From Georgenia thermotolerans (GTDB lineage: Bacteria > Actinomycetota > Actinomycetes > Actinomycetales > Actinomycetaceae), in NCBI RefSeq assembly GCF_009193185.1, contig NZ_VUKF01000014.1:38230-102229 (forward strand): 64,000 nucleotides of DNA, given 5' to 3'. The notes beneath the pieces are model-generated. The model did not search any database. It was not told the DNA's origin and saw only the letters and a program-made list of their open reading frames with translations. Below, one piece after another: positions 25,429 to 32,998 of this stretch; position 1 is the first letter of the stretch; each line of letters opens with the position of its first letter. The position numbers were made by a program, and so were the translations under genes.

Positions 25429-26325
25429 TCAGGCCGGGTCGAGCACCAGCAGGTCCCGCCCGGCCACCGCCAGGCGGTGCGCCCGCACCCCGTAGACGTC
25501 GCTGACCAGGTCGGCGGTGAGCACCTCGCGCGGGTGCCCGGCGGCCACCACGGTCCCGCCGGCCAGGACGAGCACGTGGTCGCAGAAGCGCAGGGCGTGG
25601 TTGAGGTCGTGCAGCGCGGCGAGCACGGTGACGCCGTCCGCGGCCAGGTCCCGGGCCAGGCGCAGCACCGCGAGCTGGGCGCCGACGTCGAGGTGGTTGG
25701 TGGGCTCGTCCAGCAACAGCAGCGCCGGCTCCTGGGCGAGCGCGCGCGCCAGGTGCACCCGCTGGCGCTCCCCGCCGGAGAGGGTGGCGAAGTCCCGGCC
25801 GGCCAGCGCCTCCGCCCCGGTGCGGGCCATCGCCCCGCGGGCGACCGCGAGGTCGGCGGCGCTGTCGGCGCCCCACCGGGCCCGGTGCGGGGTGCGGCCG
25901 AGCAGGACGACGTCGAGGACGTCGCGGGAGACGTCGGCGGGGGCGTCCTGCTCGACCAGCGCGAGCTCGCGGGCGCGCTCGCGGCGGGTCAGCGTGCCCA
26001 GGTCGCGGCCGGACAGCAGGACCGCCCCGGCGTCCAGAGGCACCGCGCCGACGACCGCCCGCAGCAGGGTCGACTTCCCGGCGCCGTTGGGCCCGACGAC
26101 GGCGGTCACCGCCCCGGCCGGGACGGCGCCGTCCACGCCGTCGAGCAGGACGGCCCGCCCGGCGCTGACCCGCAGGCCGGCGAGGTCCAGGGCGGGAACG
26201 TCCAGGGGAGCGGCGGCGTCCGGCGGCGAGGGCGCCGCGCCCGGCACCGGCGGCGGGGACGGAGGTGACGCCTCGGTGCGCAGTTGACGTCTCGCGCCCA
26301 ACTTGACGTCTCGCGGGTGGGTCAT
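25429..26325 (-). CDS. ABC transporter ATP-binding protein, proposed F420-0 importer
   Basis: A 298-residue FecE/BtuD-type ATPase. Walker A is GPNGAGKSTL, the Q-loop LVEQD, the signature LSGGERQRVHLARAL, Walker B LLLLDEPTNHLD and the switch His ALHDLNHAL. It is the last gene of a three-gene operon overlapping the permease by 4 nt, and its partners resemble the TIGR03868/TIGR03869/TIGR03873 proposed F420-0 transporter. The first 45 residues are non-homologous Pro/Ala-rich sequence. They include DVKLGARRQL, encoded by two copies of a dispersed 19-bp repeat, so the true start may lie further downstream near LDVPALDLAGLRV. Confidence 0.87.
   Translation of the reverse strand: MTHPRDVKLGARRQLRTEASPPSPPPVPGAAPSPPDAAAPLDVPALDLAGLRVSAGRAVLLDGVDGAVPAGAVTAVVGPNGAGKSTLLRAVVGAVPLDAGAVLLSGRDLGTLTRRERARELALVEQDAPADVSRDVLDVVLLGRTPHRARWGADSAADLAVARGAMARTGAEALAGRDFATLSGGERQRVHLARALAQEPALLLLDEPTNHLDVGAQLAVLRLARDLAADGVTVLAALHDLNHALRFCDHVLVLAGGTVVAAGHPREVLTADLVSDVYGVRAHRLAVAGRDLLVLDPA
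26281..26315. repeat. Two copies of the dispersed GAGACGTCAA repeat inside the ATPase 5' end
   Basis: On the minus strand CGCGAGACGTCAAGTTGGG (26315-26297) is followed by CGCGAGACGTCAACTG (26296-26281). The same motif makes up the 19-bp tandem array at 58651-58745. The copies lie within the first 15 codons of the ATPase as currently read. Confidence 0.8.
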
Positions 26326-27371
26326 GCGGTGCCGGCCTTCCGACGCAGGAGGACGGCGAACACCGGTGCGCCGATGGCCGCGGTGAGCACGCCCACCGGC
26401 AGCTCGCGCGGCTCGAACAGGCTGCGCGCCGCGGTGTCGGCCACCAGCAGGAAGATCGCGCCGGCCAGCGCGGCCACGGGCAGCAGCCGGTGGTGGCGGG
26501 ACCCGGCGACCAGCCGCACCGCGTGCGGCACGACCAGCCCGACGAACCCGATCGACCCGGCCACCGCCACCAGCAGCGCCGTCAGCAGCGCCCCCGCGCC
26601 CAGCAGCAGCCACCGGGCCCGGGTGACGGCGATCCCGAGGGAGGCCGCCGAGACGTCCCCGAACGTGAAGGCGTCCAGGGTGCGCCCCTGCGCGACGAGC
26701 ACGGTGCCGACCACCGCCGTCGCCCCCAGCGCCAGCAGCGCCTCGGACCAGGTGGTCCCGCCGAGGGAGCCCATGAGCCAGGACAGCACCTCGCGGTAGG
26801 AGTCGCCGGTGGCGGACCAGATGATCACGAAGCTCACGACGGCGGAGCCGGCCTGGGCGACCGCCACGCCGGCGAGCACCGTGCGCACCGGCGAGAGCCC
26901 GCCGCCGCGGCCGGTGGCCAGCGCCAGCGTGACGGCCAGCGCCGCCAGCGCCCCGACGAACGCCGCCACCGGCAGCGCCGCGGTCAGGCCGAGCACGAGC
27001 ACCGCGACCGCCCCCACCGACGCCCCGGAGGAGACCCCCAGCAGGTAGGGGTCGGCCAGCGGGTTGCGGGTGAGCGCCTGCATGACGGCGCCCACCACCC
27101 CCAGGCCGGCGCCGACGGCGGCCGCCGCGACCACGCGCGGAGCCCGGCCCTGCCAGACGATGGCGTCCTGGACCGGGGTGAGCGGGTCGGCCGGGCACCC
27201 GGCCGCGGCCAGCACCGCGGTGCACAGCCGGTGCCCGGCCGAGGCGGCGACCTGGGCGACGGTGATGTCCGCCTGCCCGAGCGTCACCGCCCAGCCGGCC
27301 GCCAGGAGCAGCGCCGCGGTCAGGGCGAGGAGGACGACGGCGAGGGGCGGCTGGCGCCGTCGGCCCCTCAT
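26322..27371 (-). CDS. ABC transporter permease, FecCD/BtuC type, proposed F420-0 importer
   Basis: A 349-residue permease with about ten transmembrane segments. Family landmarks are GRAPRVVAAAAVGAGLGVVGAVMQALTRNPLADPYLLGVSSGASVGA, GSLGGTTW and the coupling-helix region GSIGFVGLVVPHAVRLVAG. The start ATG at 27371 overlaps the stop of the binding-protein gene (ATGA), and its own stop overlaps the ATPase start the same way, so subunit stoichiometry is translationally coupled. Substrate assignment rests on the partner binding protein and the nearby F420 genes, not on the permease sequence itself. Confidence 0.88.
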   Translation of the reverse strand: MRGRRRQPPLAVVLLALTAALLLAAGWAVTLGQADITVAQVAASAGHRLCTAVLAAAGCPADPLTPVQDAIVWQGRAPRVVAAAAVGAGLGVVGAVMQALTRNPLADPYLLGVSSGASVGAVAVLVLGLTAALPVAAFVGALAALAVTLALATGRGGGLSPVRTVLAGVAVAQAGSAVVSFVIIWSATGDSYREVLSWLMGSLGGTTWSEALLALGATAVVGTVLVAQGRTLDAFTFGDVSAASLGIAVTRARWLLLGAGALLTALLVAVAGSIGFVGLVVPHAVRLVAGSRHHRLLPVAALAGAIFLLVADTAARSLFEPRELPVGVLTAAIGAPVFAVLLRRKAGTA

Positions 27372-28465
27372 CCGGCCCCCTGCAGCGCGGTGAGCTGGGC
27401 GGCGAGGTCGGTCACGGCGGCGACGTTGCGCACCCCGGCCTCGGTGGCCGGGAAGGGGACGGTGAGGTAGCGGCGCTCGCGCACCGCGGGCAGCGCCGCG
27501 GTGACCGGGTTCGCCTCGAGCAGGTCGATCTTGTGCGCGGCGGTGTTCCAGGAGGAGTCCACGAGCACGATGACGTCCGGCGCCCGCTCGGCCACCGCCT
27601 CCCAGGACAGGGCGGTCCAGGTGTCGGCGACGTCGGCGGCGACGTTCTCCAGCCCCACGGCCTCGAGGATCATCTGCGGGGCGCCGATGCCGGCCCCGAC
27701 GTACGGGGCGTCCTCCCCGGAGGAGTACCACAGCGCGCTCAGCCCGGCGTCCGAGGGGGCCACCGCGGCCAGCTCGGCGCGCTGGTCGGCCACGAGGCGG
27801 GCGGCGGCGTCCTCCTCGCCGAGGATCCGGCCGGCCTCGGTGATCTCGTCGAAGACGAGGTCGAAGGTGAGCTTGTCCGGCTGGTAGGTCGGCGCCTTGC
27901 ACGCCGCGGGCGAGACGTAGGTGGCGATCCCCAGGTCCGCGTACATGCTGCGCTCGCCGGCGCCGTCCGCCGAGAGGTTCGACTCCCAGCCGGCGTAGAC
28001 CAGGTCCGGCTCGAGCTCGAGCACCGCCTCGGGCGCGGGGTTCTTCTCGGCCAGGACGGGCGCCGTGGCGGCGGCGTCGGCCAGGGCGGCGGGCGGCTCG
28101 CCGTCGGCGAAGGCGGTGCCGACCAGCCGGTCGCCGGCCCCCAGGGCGAGCACCATCTCCGTGGCGGAGGACTTGATGGTGACGATGCGCTGCGGCGGGG
28201 CGGCAAGGGTCGCCTCGACGCCGCAGCTGGCGACGGTGCGCGGGAAGCCGGGGGCGGCCGGGGCGTCGGCGGACGGCGACGGCGTGGCGGCCGGGGCCGC
28301 GCCGCAGGCGGCGAGGGTGAGCGCGGCGGCGGCCGCACCGAGGGCGGGCAGCAGGTGCCGGCCCGCCCGCGCAGCCGGACCGCCATTCTGGCTGCGACCG
28401 GCGTGGCGGTCCGGTCGCTGGGTGGGCTGGGTGGGCAGCTGGCGGGGGTGACGGCGCGTGCGCAC
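27368..28465 (-). CDS. Substrate-binding lipoprotein, proposed F420-0 ABC importer (TIGR03868-like)
   Basis: A 365-residue cluster A-III (FecB/BtuF-like) binding protein. A long N-terminal leader ends in a signal segment with lipobox LAAC, giving a lipid-anchored extracytoplasmic receptor. The binding domain begins FPRTVASCGVEATLAAPPQRIVTIKSSATEMVLALG. Phrases such as YAGWESNLSADGAGERSMYADLG, ALWYSSGEDAPYVGAGIGAPQMI and VPFPATEAGVRNV match, as I recall them, the proposed F420-0-binding family of actinobacteria. The GTG at 28465 has GAGGAG upstream. First gene of the importer operon. Iron-siderophore or cobalamin uptake is the alternative reading. Confidence 0.8.
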   Translation of the reverse strand: MRTRRHPRQLPTQPTQRPDRHAGRSQNGGPAARAGRHLLPALGAAAAALTLAACGAAPAATPSPSADAPAAPGFPRTVASCGVEATLAAPPQRIVTIKSSATEMVLALGAGDRLVGTAFADGEPPAALADAAATAPVLAEKNPAPEAVLELEPDLVYAGWESNLSADGAGERSMYADLGIATYVSPAACKAPTYQPDKLTFDLVFDEITEAGRILGEEDAAARLVADQRAELAAVAPSDAGLSALWYSSGEDAPYVGAGIGAPQMILEAVGLENVAADVADTWTALSWEAVAERAPDVIVLVDSSWNTAAHKIDLLEANPVTAALPAVRERRYLTVPFPATEAGVRNVAAVTDLAAQLTALQGAG

Positions 28466-28595
28466 GGGGACTCCTCGGGGGAGCGGGCCGGGGCCGGCAC
28501 GCGCAGTCACCGCGCTGCGCGCCAGGCCCGGGGATCGACCGGGCCCAGCCCGGGCCCGCGCTACCGGGCCACGTCCGGCCCGGGATCCGTGGGGC

Positions 28596-28601
28596 AGCGT
28601 A
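28596..28601 (-). promoter_or_regulatory. Possible -10 box for the F420-0 importer operon (TACGCT)
   Basis: TACGCT on the minus strand lies about 130 nt before the GTG at 28465, in the 177-nt gap between ABC operons. No -35 or riboswitch motif was recognised in the GC-rich leader. Confidence 0.22.
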
Positions 28602-28607
28602 GCGGAC

Positions 28608-28682
28608 GGCCGAAACCTCACGCGGCCGGACCGGCCGGAACCTCACCCGGCGGGACCGGCCGGAACCTCACCCCGCCCGGCG
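28608..28682. repeat. Three tandem 25-bp repeats spanning the stop codon of an ABC ATPase
   Basis: Units at 28608-28632, 28633-28657 and 28658-28682 share GGCCGGAACCTCAC plus a GC-rich half. The functional stop of the upstream-lying minus-strand ATPase (28643-28645) falls in the middle unit; the first unit is entirely beyond it. Confidence 0.8.
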
Positions 28683-29419
28683 CCGAAGGGCGTGACCACC
28701 GCCCGCCGCTGCGTTCCCCCCTCGCGGTAGGTGACCGTCCGGACCTCGACGCCGTAGAGCTCGGAGAGCGCGCCGTCGGTGAGCAGGTCCCGCGCGGCCC
28801 CGGCGCGCACGTCGTGCGGGGCCATCATGAGCACCGCGGCGTCGGCCAGGGCCAGCGCGTGGTCGGGGTGGTGGGTGGTCAGCAGCACCGCCAGGCCCTC
28901 GCCCACGAGGCGGCGCAGCAGCCGCAGCACGCGGGCCTGGTTCTGCAGGTCCAGCGCCGCGCAGGGCTCGTCGAGCACGAGGGTGGGGCACTCCGCGGCG
29001 ATCGCCCGCGCGATGAGGACGAGCTGCTGCTCCCCACCGCTCAGGGTGGGGAACCGGCGCTCGGCCAGGTGTCCGATCCCGACCCGGCCCATCGCCTCCA
29101 GGGCCGCGATCCGGTCCGCCCGGCCCGGCGTCGCGAACACCCCGATGAGGCGGGTGCGGCCCATGACCACCATGTCCACCGCCCGGTAGGCGAACGCCCC
29201 GCCGCGGGCCTGCGGCACGTACCCCACGGCACCGCCGCAGCGCACCGCGCCCTCGCGCGGGGCGAGCAGCCCCGCGGCGCAGCGCACCAGGGTGGTCTTC
29301 CCGCGCCCGTTGGGGCCCAGCACGGCGGTGGCGGTCCCGGCCGGCACCGCCAGGCTGACGTCCCGGAAGAGCCACCCGCGGCCGGGGTAGCCGAAGCCGA
29401 CGCGGTCGAGCTCAAGCAC
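28643..29419 (-). CDS. ABC transporter ATP-binding protein (FecE-type), hydrogenase-linked
   Basis: A 258-residue importer ATPase. Walker A is GPNGRGKTTLVRC, the Q-loop YVPQARGG, the signature LSGGEQQLVLIARAI, Walker B TLVLDEPCAALD and the switch His TTHHPDH. It is the final gene of the hydrogenase operon, starting with a GTG inside the permease 3' end (8-nt overlap). The C-terminal residues (EVPAGPAG) are encoded by tandem repeats that continue past the stop. With its permease and binding protein it forms a FecBCD-type importer. A nickel chelate, iron chelate or corrinoid are all possible cargoes. Confidence 0.88.
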   Translation of the reverse strand: MLELDRVGFGYPGRGWLFRDVSLAVPAGTATAVLGPNGRGKTTLVRCAAGLLAPREGAVRCGGAVGYVPQARGGAFAYRAVDMVVMGRTRLIGVFATPGRADRIAALEAMGRVGIGHLAERRFPTLSGGEQQLVLIARAIAAECPTLVLDEPCAALDLQNQARVLRLLRRLVGEGLAVLLTTHHPDHALALADAAVLMMAPHDVRAGAARDLLTDGALSELYGVEVRTVTYREGGTQRRAVVTPFGAGRGEVPAGPAG

Positions 29420-30482
29420 TGTCCCAGATCCTGTCCCGGTTGCGGCGCAGCAGCACGAAGAACACCGGCGCCCCGACCAGCGCCGTGATGACCCCCAGCG
29501 GGATCTCCGCGGCGGTCGCCGTGCGGGCCAGGGTGTCGACGGCGACGAGATAGGCCCCGCCCAGCAGGAAGGACACCGGCAGCAGCACCCGGTGGTCCGG
29601 GCCGACCCACATGCGGGCCAGGTGGGGGACCACCAGCCCCACCCAGGCGATGACGCCGCACACCGCCACCCCGCCGGCGACGACGAGCGCGGCGGCCCCG
29701 AGCACGACCCATCGCAGCGGGGCCGGCCGCAGCCCGAGCGCGGCGGCCTCCTCGTCGCCCAGCGACAGGACGTTGAGGCGCCAGCGCAGCAGGACCAGCG
29801 TCGCCGCGCCGGCGAGCACCGGCACGGCGGCGACCAGGACCTTCGCGAAGGTCGCCGTGGCGACGCTGCCCAGCAGCCAGAACACGATCGCCGGCAGGGT
29901 GGTGTAGGGGTCGGCGAGGTAGGTCACGAGCGAGACGAGGGCGGAGAAGAACGAGCCGGTGACCACCCCGCCCAGGACGACCATGAGCATCGAGGCGCCG
30001 CCGCGGGCGAGGGTGAGCACGAACAGCACGACCAGGGCGCCCAGCCCGCACACGAAGGCCCCGGCGACCAGGTACACGGTGCCCAGCCCCAGCAGCAGGG
30101 CCAGCGCCCCGCCGAAGGACGCGCCGGCCGAGACGCCGATGATCTCCGGGCTCACCAGGGGGTTGCGGAAGGTCGCCTGCAGCGCCGCGCCGGCGATGCC
30201 CAGGCCGCCGCCGACGAGCAGGGCGAGCAGGACCCGGGGCAGGCGGACGAGGAGGACGACGTTCTCCGCGCTCGCCGCCTCCCCGCCCCGCACCCGGCCG
30301 GCGAGGATCTGCACGACGTCGCCCGGGGGCACCGGGAACCGGCCCACCGACAGTGCCGCCAGCGCGACGGCGAGGACGACCAGCGTCATGACCGCCACCG
30401 GAACGGCCGCGGCGGTCAGGCCGTCGCGGGCCCGCGGCGCCCGCGGGGCACGCCGGGTGGTGCGGGCCGCCTCGTCAAGCAT
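29412..30482 (-). CDS. ABC transporter permease (FecCD/BtuC type), hydrogenase-linked
   Basis: A 356-residue, roughly ten-helix permease. Landmarks are RLPRVLLALLVGGGLGIAGAALQATFRNPLVSPEIIGVSAGASFGGA, GSVATATFAK and CGVIAWVGLVVPHLARMWVGPDHR. The ATG at 30482 (MLDEAARTTRR) overlaps the end of the binding-protein gene by 8 nt, and its stop overlaps the ATPase start by 8 nt. It is only distantly similar to the F420-0 permease encoded 2 kb away, so the two importers are not a recent duplication. Cargo unknown. Confidence 0.88.
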   Translation of the reverse strand: MLDEAARTTRRAPRAPRARDGLTAAAVPVAVMTLVVLAVALAALSVGRFPVPPGDVVQILAGRVRGGEAASAENVVLLVRLPRVLLALLVGGGLGIAGAALQATFRNPLVSPEIIGVSAGASFGGALALLLGLGTVYLVAGAFVCGLGALVVLFVLTLARGGASMLMVVLGGVVTGSFFSALVSLVTYLADPYTTLPAIVFWLLGSVATATFAKVLVAAVPVLAGAATLVLLRWRLNVLSLGDEEAAALGLRPAPLRWVVLGAAALVVAGGVAVCGVIAWVGLVVPHLARMWVGPDHRVLLPVSFLLGGAYLVAVDTLARTATAAEIPLGVITALVGAPVFFVLLRRNRDRIWDSA

Positions 30483-31656
30483 CGAACTGCCCGTAGTCCG
30501 CCGAGCCGTGGTTGGCCGCCGACCACAGGACCTGGTCGAGGTCGTCGTCGGTGGGCCGGTAGTCGTAGAGGAAGCCATAGGCCTCCCGCATCCGGTCCCG
30601 CAGGGAGGGGCCGTCGTCGCCGGGGAAGACGACGTGGGAGAGCCAGCGCCACATCAGCCCGGACTCCTGCCCCGGGGGGTCCCAGCGGTACCCGCCCAGC
30701 GGGACCTTGTACACGCGGCGGGTCCGCACGGCGGCGAGGGAGGCCCAGACGGGGTCGCGGTAGAGATCGTCGGGCATCGCCCCGTCGAAGTTGCCCAGCA
30801 GGACGACGTCGGGGTCCCACCGCAGCACCTGCTCCGCGTCCACGCCGACCATCCCGGCGCCCTGGACCCCGGCCGGCCCCGTCGCCGGGTTCTCCGCGCC
30901 GACGAGGCGGATGTAGTAGTCGTTGTAGGTCTGAGGGCCGGCCACCTTCAGCCCGGCCGCGAACCGGTTGAAGTACACGACCTTCGGGGAGCCGCGGGCC
31001 ACCTTGGCGGTGCGGGCCTTGACCTCCGCCAGCGCCTCGTCGTTGCGGGCGATCATGTCCAGCGCGCGGGTGGGCTTGCCGAGCAGGGTGGCGAACAGGG
31101 TCGTCCAGGTCTCGAGGTCCTCCTGGGTCCCGTAGGTCACCCCGAGCACCTTCAGGCCGGCGTTCTCCAGCGGGGCGATGGTGCCCGTGCCCTCCTCCGC
31201 CCACTGCACGACGACGTCGGGCCGCAGCGCGAGGATGCTCTCGACGTTGGGGGTGAAGTCCTGCCCGGCGACGTCGTGGGCGATGCCGGTGGCCGCGGGG
31301 AAGATCTTGCCCAGGATCCCGTCGCGGATCGCCGTCCAGGACGCCTCGTGCATCCCCACCACGTGCTCGGCCGAGGCGTCGACGGCGATCGCCAGCGACG
31401 CGGCAGGCATCGGCAGCGTGACGATGCGGGTCACCGGGTGGTCGAAGGTCAGGGTGGTGCCGCGCTGGTCGGTCACCGTGATCGCGCCGGTGCCGGTGCC
31501 GGTCCCGGGCGCCGTCCCGGTGCCCGCGCCGGTCGGGGTGCCGGGCGGGGCGGGGCGGTCGGTGCAGGCGGCGAGCAGGCCCACGCCCCCGAGGAGCGCG
31601 GCGCCCCGCAGGACGTCGCGCCGCGAGAGCGCCGGCGGCTCGCCCGCCCCGCTCAT
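30475..31656 (-). CDS. Tat-type substrate-binding lipoprotein of a FecB-like ABC importer
   Basis: A 393-residue periplasmic-binding-protein-fold receptor. The N-terminus SRRDVLRGAALLGGVGLLAAC combines a twin-arginine signal with a lipobox, suggesting export of a folded lipoprotein. A Gly/Thr-rich linker follows, then the helical-backbone domain (ITVTDQRGTTLTFDHPVTRIVTLPM... SILALRPDVVVQW). It overlaps the DUF6390-like gene by 4 nt and the permease by 8 nt, placing it firmly inside the hydrogenase operon. Delivery of nickel, iron or a chelate for hydrogenase assembly is a reasonable inference. The family also includes corrinoid and siderophore receptors. Confidence 0.85.
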   Translation of the reverse strand: MSGAGEPPALSRRDVLRGAALLGGVGLLAACTDRPAPPGTPTGAGTGTAPGTGTGTGAITVTDQRGTTLTFDHPVTRIVTLPMPAASLAIAVDASAEHVVGMHEASWTAIRDGILGKIFPAATGIAHDVAGQDFTPNVESILALRPDVVVQWAEEGTGTIAPLENAGLKVLGVTYGTQEDLETWTTLFATLLGKPTRALDMIARNDEALAEVKARTAKVARGSPKVVYFNRFAAGLKVAGPQTYNDYYIRLVGAENPATGPAGVQGAGMVGVDAEQVLRWDPDVVLLGNFDGAMPDDLYRDPVWASLAAVRTRRVYKVPLGGYRWDPPGQESGLMWRWLSHVVFPGDDGPSLRDRMREAYGFLYDYRPTDDDLDQVLWSAANHGSADYGQFDA

Positions 31657-32438
31657 GCCAGCAGCCCCAGCGGCCCGGCGTCCGCGGCGTCGTTGACGAT
31701 CCGCAGGTGCCGGGCGGTGTAGTGGCCCAGCGCCCGCACCTGGGGGGCGGTGAGCCGGTCGCAGACCCACTCCCAGTGCATGGCGACCCAGTCGCCCGCC
31801 CGCAGGTCGGCGCCCGGGCCGAGGCCGTCGACGGCCCGCTCGACCGTCTCCGGCCGGGGGCCGCCGAGGTCGAGGCGGCGCCCGTCCCACGTCAGGTGTC
31901 GCGCCGCGACCTCGACCCGGTCGCCGTGGACGTGGAGGACCCGGCCCCAGCGGATCCGGCACATGTCCAGCACGGTCAGCGCCTGGGCGGCCCGGCGGTC
32001 GTCGCCCAGCAGCCCGGTCCACGGGTAGACGCAGAGCACGGCGAAGCTGTGGTGGGGCACGCCGCCGGCGAGCACCTCGGCGGTGAGGCGGCCGAAGCGC
32101 GGGCCGGCCAGGTACCGGAAGCGGTCCTCCATCGACCCGGCGACGTTGCCCACCCCGACGCGGTCGAGCAGCCGGCTGCCCACCCAGTAGGCCTCCACCG
32201 CGCGCCGGTCGAGCGGGTCGGGCAGCCCGGTGGCCCCGGCGATGAGCTCGAGGTACGGCCAGGCGCCGGCGAACTCCCGCGCCATCGCGCGCAGCCCGCC
32301 GGCGTCACCGGCGGTGCCGCTCTCGAAGAACGCCAGGTGGTCCGCCGGGCCGCAGTAGCCGTGGCGGTTGGGCGGGAAGGCGTACCGGGCGAACAGCACC
32401 GGCCCGGCCACCGTCGTCCGCGTCGTCGTCGCCGTCAT
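31653..32438 (-). CDS. Hydrogenase-operon protein, DUF6390-like
   Basis: A 261-residue soluble protein without signal or membrane segments. Visible features are ARYAFPPNRHGYCGPADHLAFFESG near the N-terminus, then SRLLDRVGVGNVAGSMEDRFRYLAGPRFGRL, PHHSFAVLCVYPWTGLLG and DWVAMHWEWVCDRLTAPQVRALGHYTARHL at the end. Conserved-looking Cys, His and Trp residues could bind a ligand or metal. It overlaps hypC upstream and the binding protein downstream by 4 nt each. I associate this type with DUF6390 proteins of actinobacterial hydrogenase loci. The DUF number is from memory and no biochemical role is known. Confidence 0.72.
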   Translation of the reverse strand: MTATTTRTTVAGPVLFARYAFPPNRHGYCGPADHLAFFESGTAGDAGGLRAMAREFAGAWPYLELIAGATGLPDPLDRRAVEAYWVGSRLLDRVGVGNVAGSMEDRFRYLAGPRFGRLTAEVLAGGVPHHSFAVLCVYPWTGLLGDDRRAAQALTVLDMCRIRWGRVLHVHGDRVEVAARHLTWDGRRLDLGGPRPETVERAVDGLGPGADLRAGDWVAMHWEWVCDRLTAPQVRALGHYTARHLRIVNDAADAGPLGLLA

Positions 32439-32695
32439 GGTGCCCCCCGCGGGTCCGCGTCCCGGCCGGGCCCCAGGAGCTCGAGGCCCTCCATCGCCCG
32501 CGCCGCCCGGTCCTCGTCGATGACCTCCATGGCGAAGCCCATGTGGATGAGCACCCAGGCGCCCGGGCCCGGTGGCGGGCCGTCGAGCATCCCGAGGTTG
32601 ATCGTGTCGCGCACCCCGCGCACGTCGGCGAGCGCGAGCATGCCGCCGTGGCCCTCCACGGCCGCGACGATCCTGCCGGGAATCCCTAGGCACAT
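32435..32695 (-). CDS. hypC: Hydrogenase assembly chaperone HypC/HupF
   Basis: An 86-residue HypC. The invariant N-terminus MCLGIPGRI (Cys2 carries the Fe(CN)2CO precursor with HypD) is followed by an OB-type barrel, with the conserved His in VLIHMGFAMEVIDE. The length is normal. HypC shuttles the iron centre to the hydrogenase large subunit. ATG start at 32695; its stop overlaps the next gene by 4 nt. Its natural partner hypD, and also hypE and hypF, are not found in the window, so they must be encoded elsewhere. Confidence 0.95.
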   Translation of the reverse strand: MCLGIPGRIVAAVEGHGGMLALADVRGVRDTINLGMLDGPPPGPGAWVLIHMGFAMEVIDEDRAARAMEGLELLGPGRDADPRGAP

Positions 32696-32753
32696 GTGCT
32701 GTCTCCGTCCTCGTCGGCGGGGAGCCGCGCGGCACCGGGTCCGCGGCGGATGG

Positions 32754-32960
32754 TCACATCCGCAGCAGCCGGTACTCGCGCTTGAGCGCCGGCAGCTCCT
32801 TGCGGGTCAGGTACACCAGCCCGGCGGCGCCCGCGGCGGCCAGCGCCACCTTGACCAGCGCCCCGGAGCCGCCGGCCGCCGCCGGCTCGGGCGGCGCCGT
32901 CGTCCCCCGGGATGCCGCCCGGGACGGCGGCCGCTTCCACGCGATGAACACGGTCCTCAC
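32754..32960 (-). CDS. Small membrane protein of the hydrogenase operon
   Basis: A 68-residue protein with a basic N-terminus MRTVFIAWKRPPSR, a Pro/Ala/Gly linker and one hydrophobic helix (LVKVALAAAGAAGLVYLT). It ends in the charged tail RKELPALKREYRLLRM, so it is a predicted single-pass protein with a cytoplasmic basic end. It lies 38 nt after the preceding small gene and 58 nt before hypC in the same direction. Tiny membrane proteins at this position are a recurrent feature of group 1h hydrogenase loci (possibly DUF6893). A role in membrane association of the hydrogenase is a hypothesis. Confidence 0.6.
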   Translation of the reverse strand: MRTVFIAWKRPPSRAASRGTTAPPEPAAAGGSGALVKVALAAAGAAGLVYLTRKELPALKREYRLLRM

Positions 32961-32998
32961 CTCCTGCTGGGCGTCCTTGCCTGCGGTGCGCCGCCGGG

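Noticed and set aside
28466..28607. Cobalamin riboswitch before the ABC importer
   Set aside because: No B12-box-like element or characteristic conserved core could be found in this GC-rich leader.
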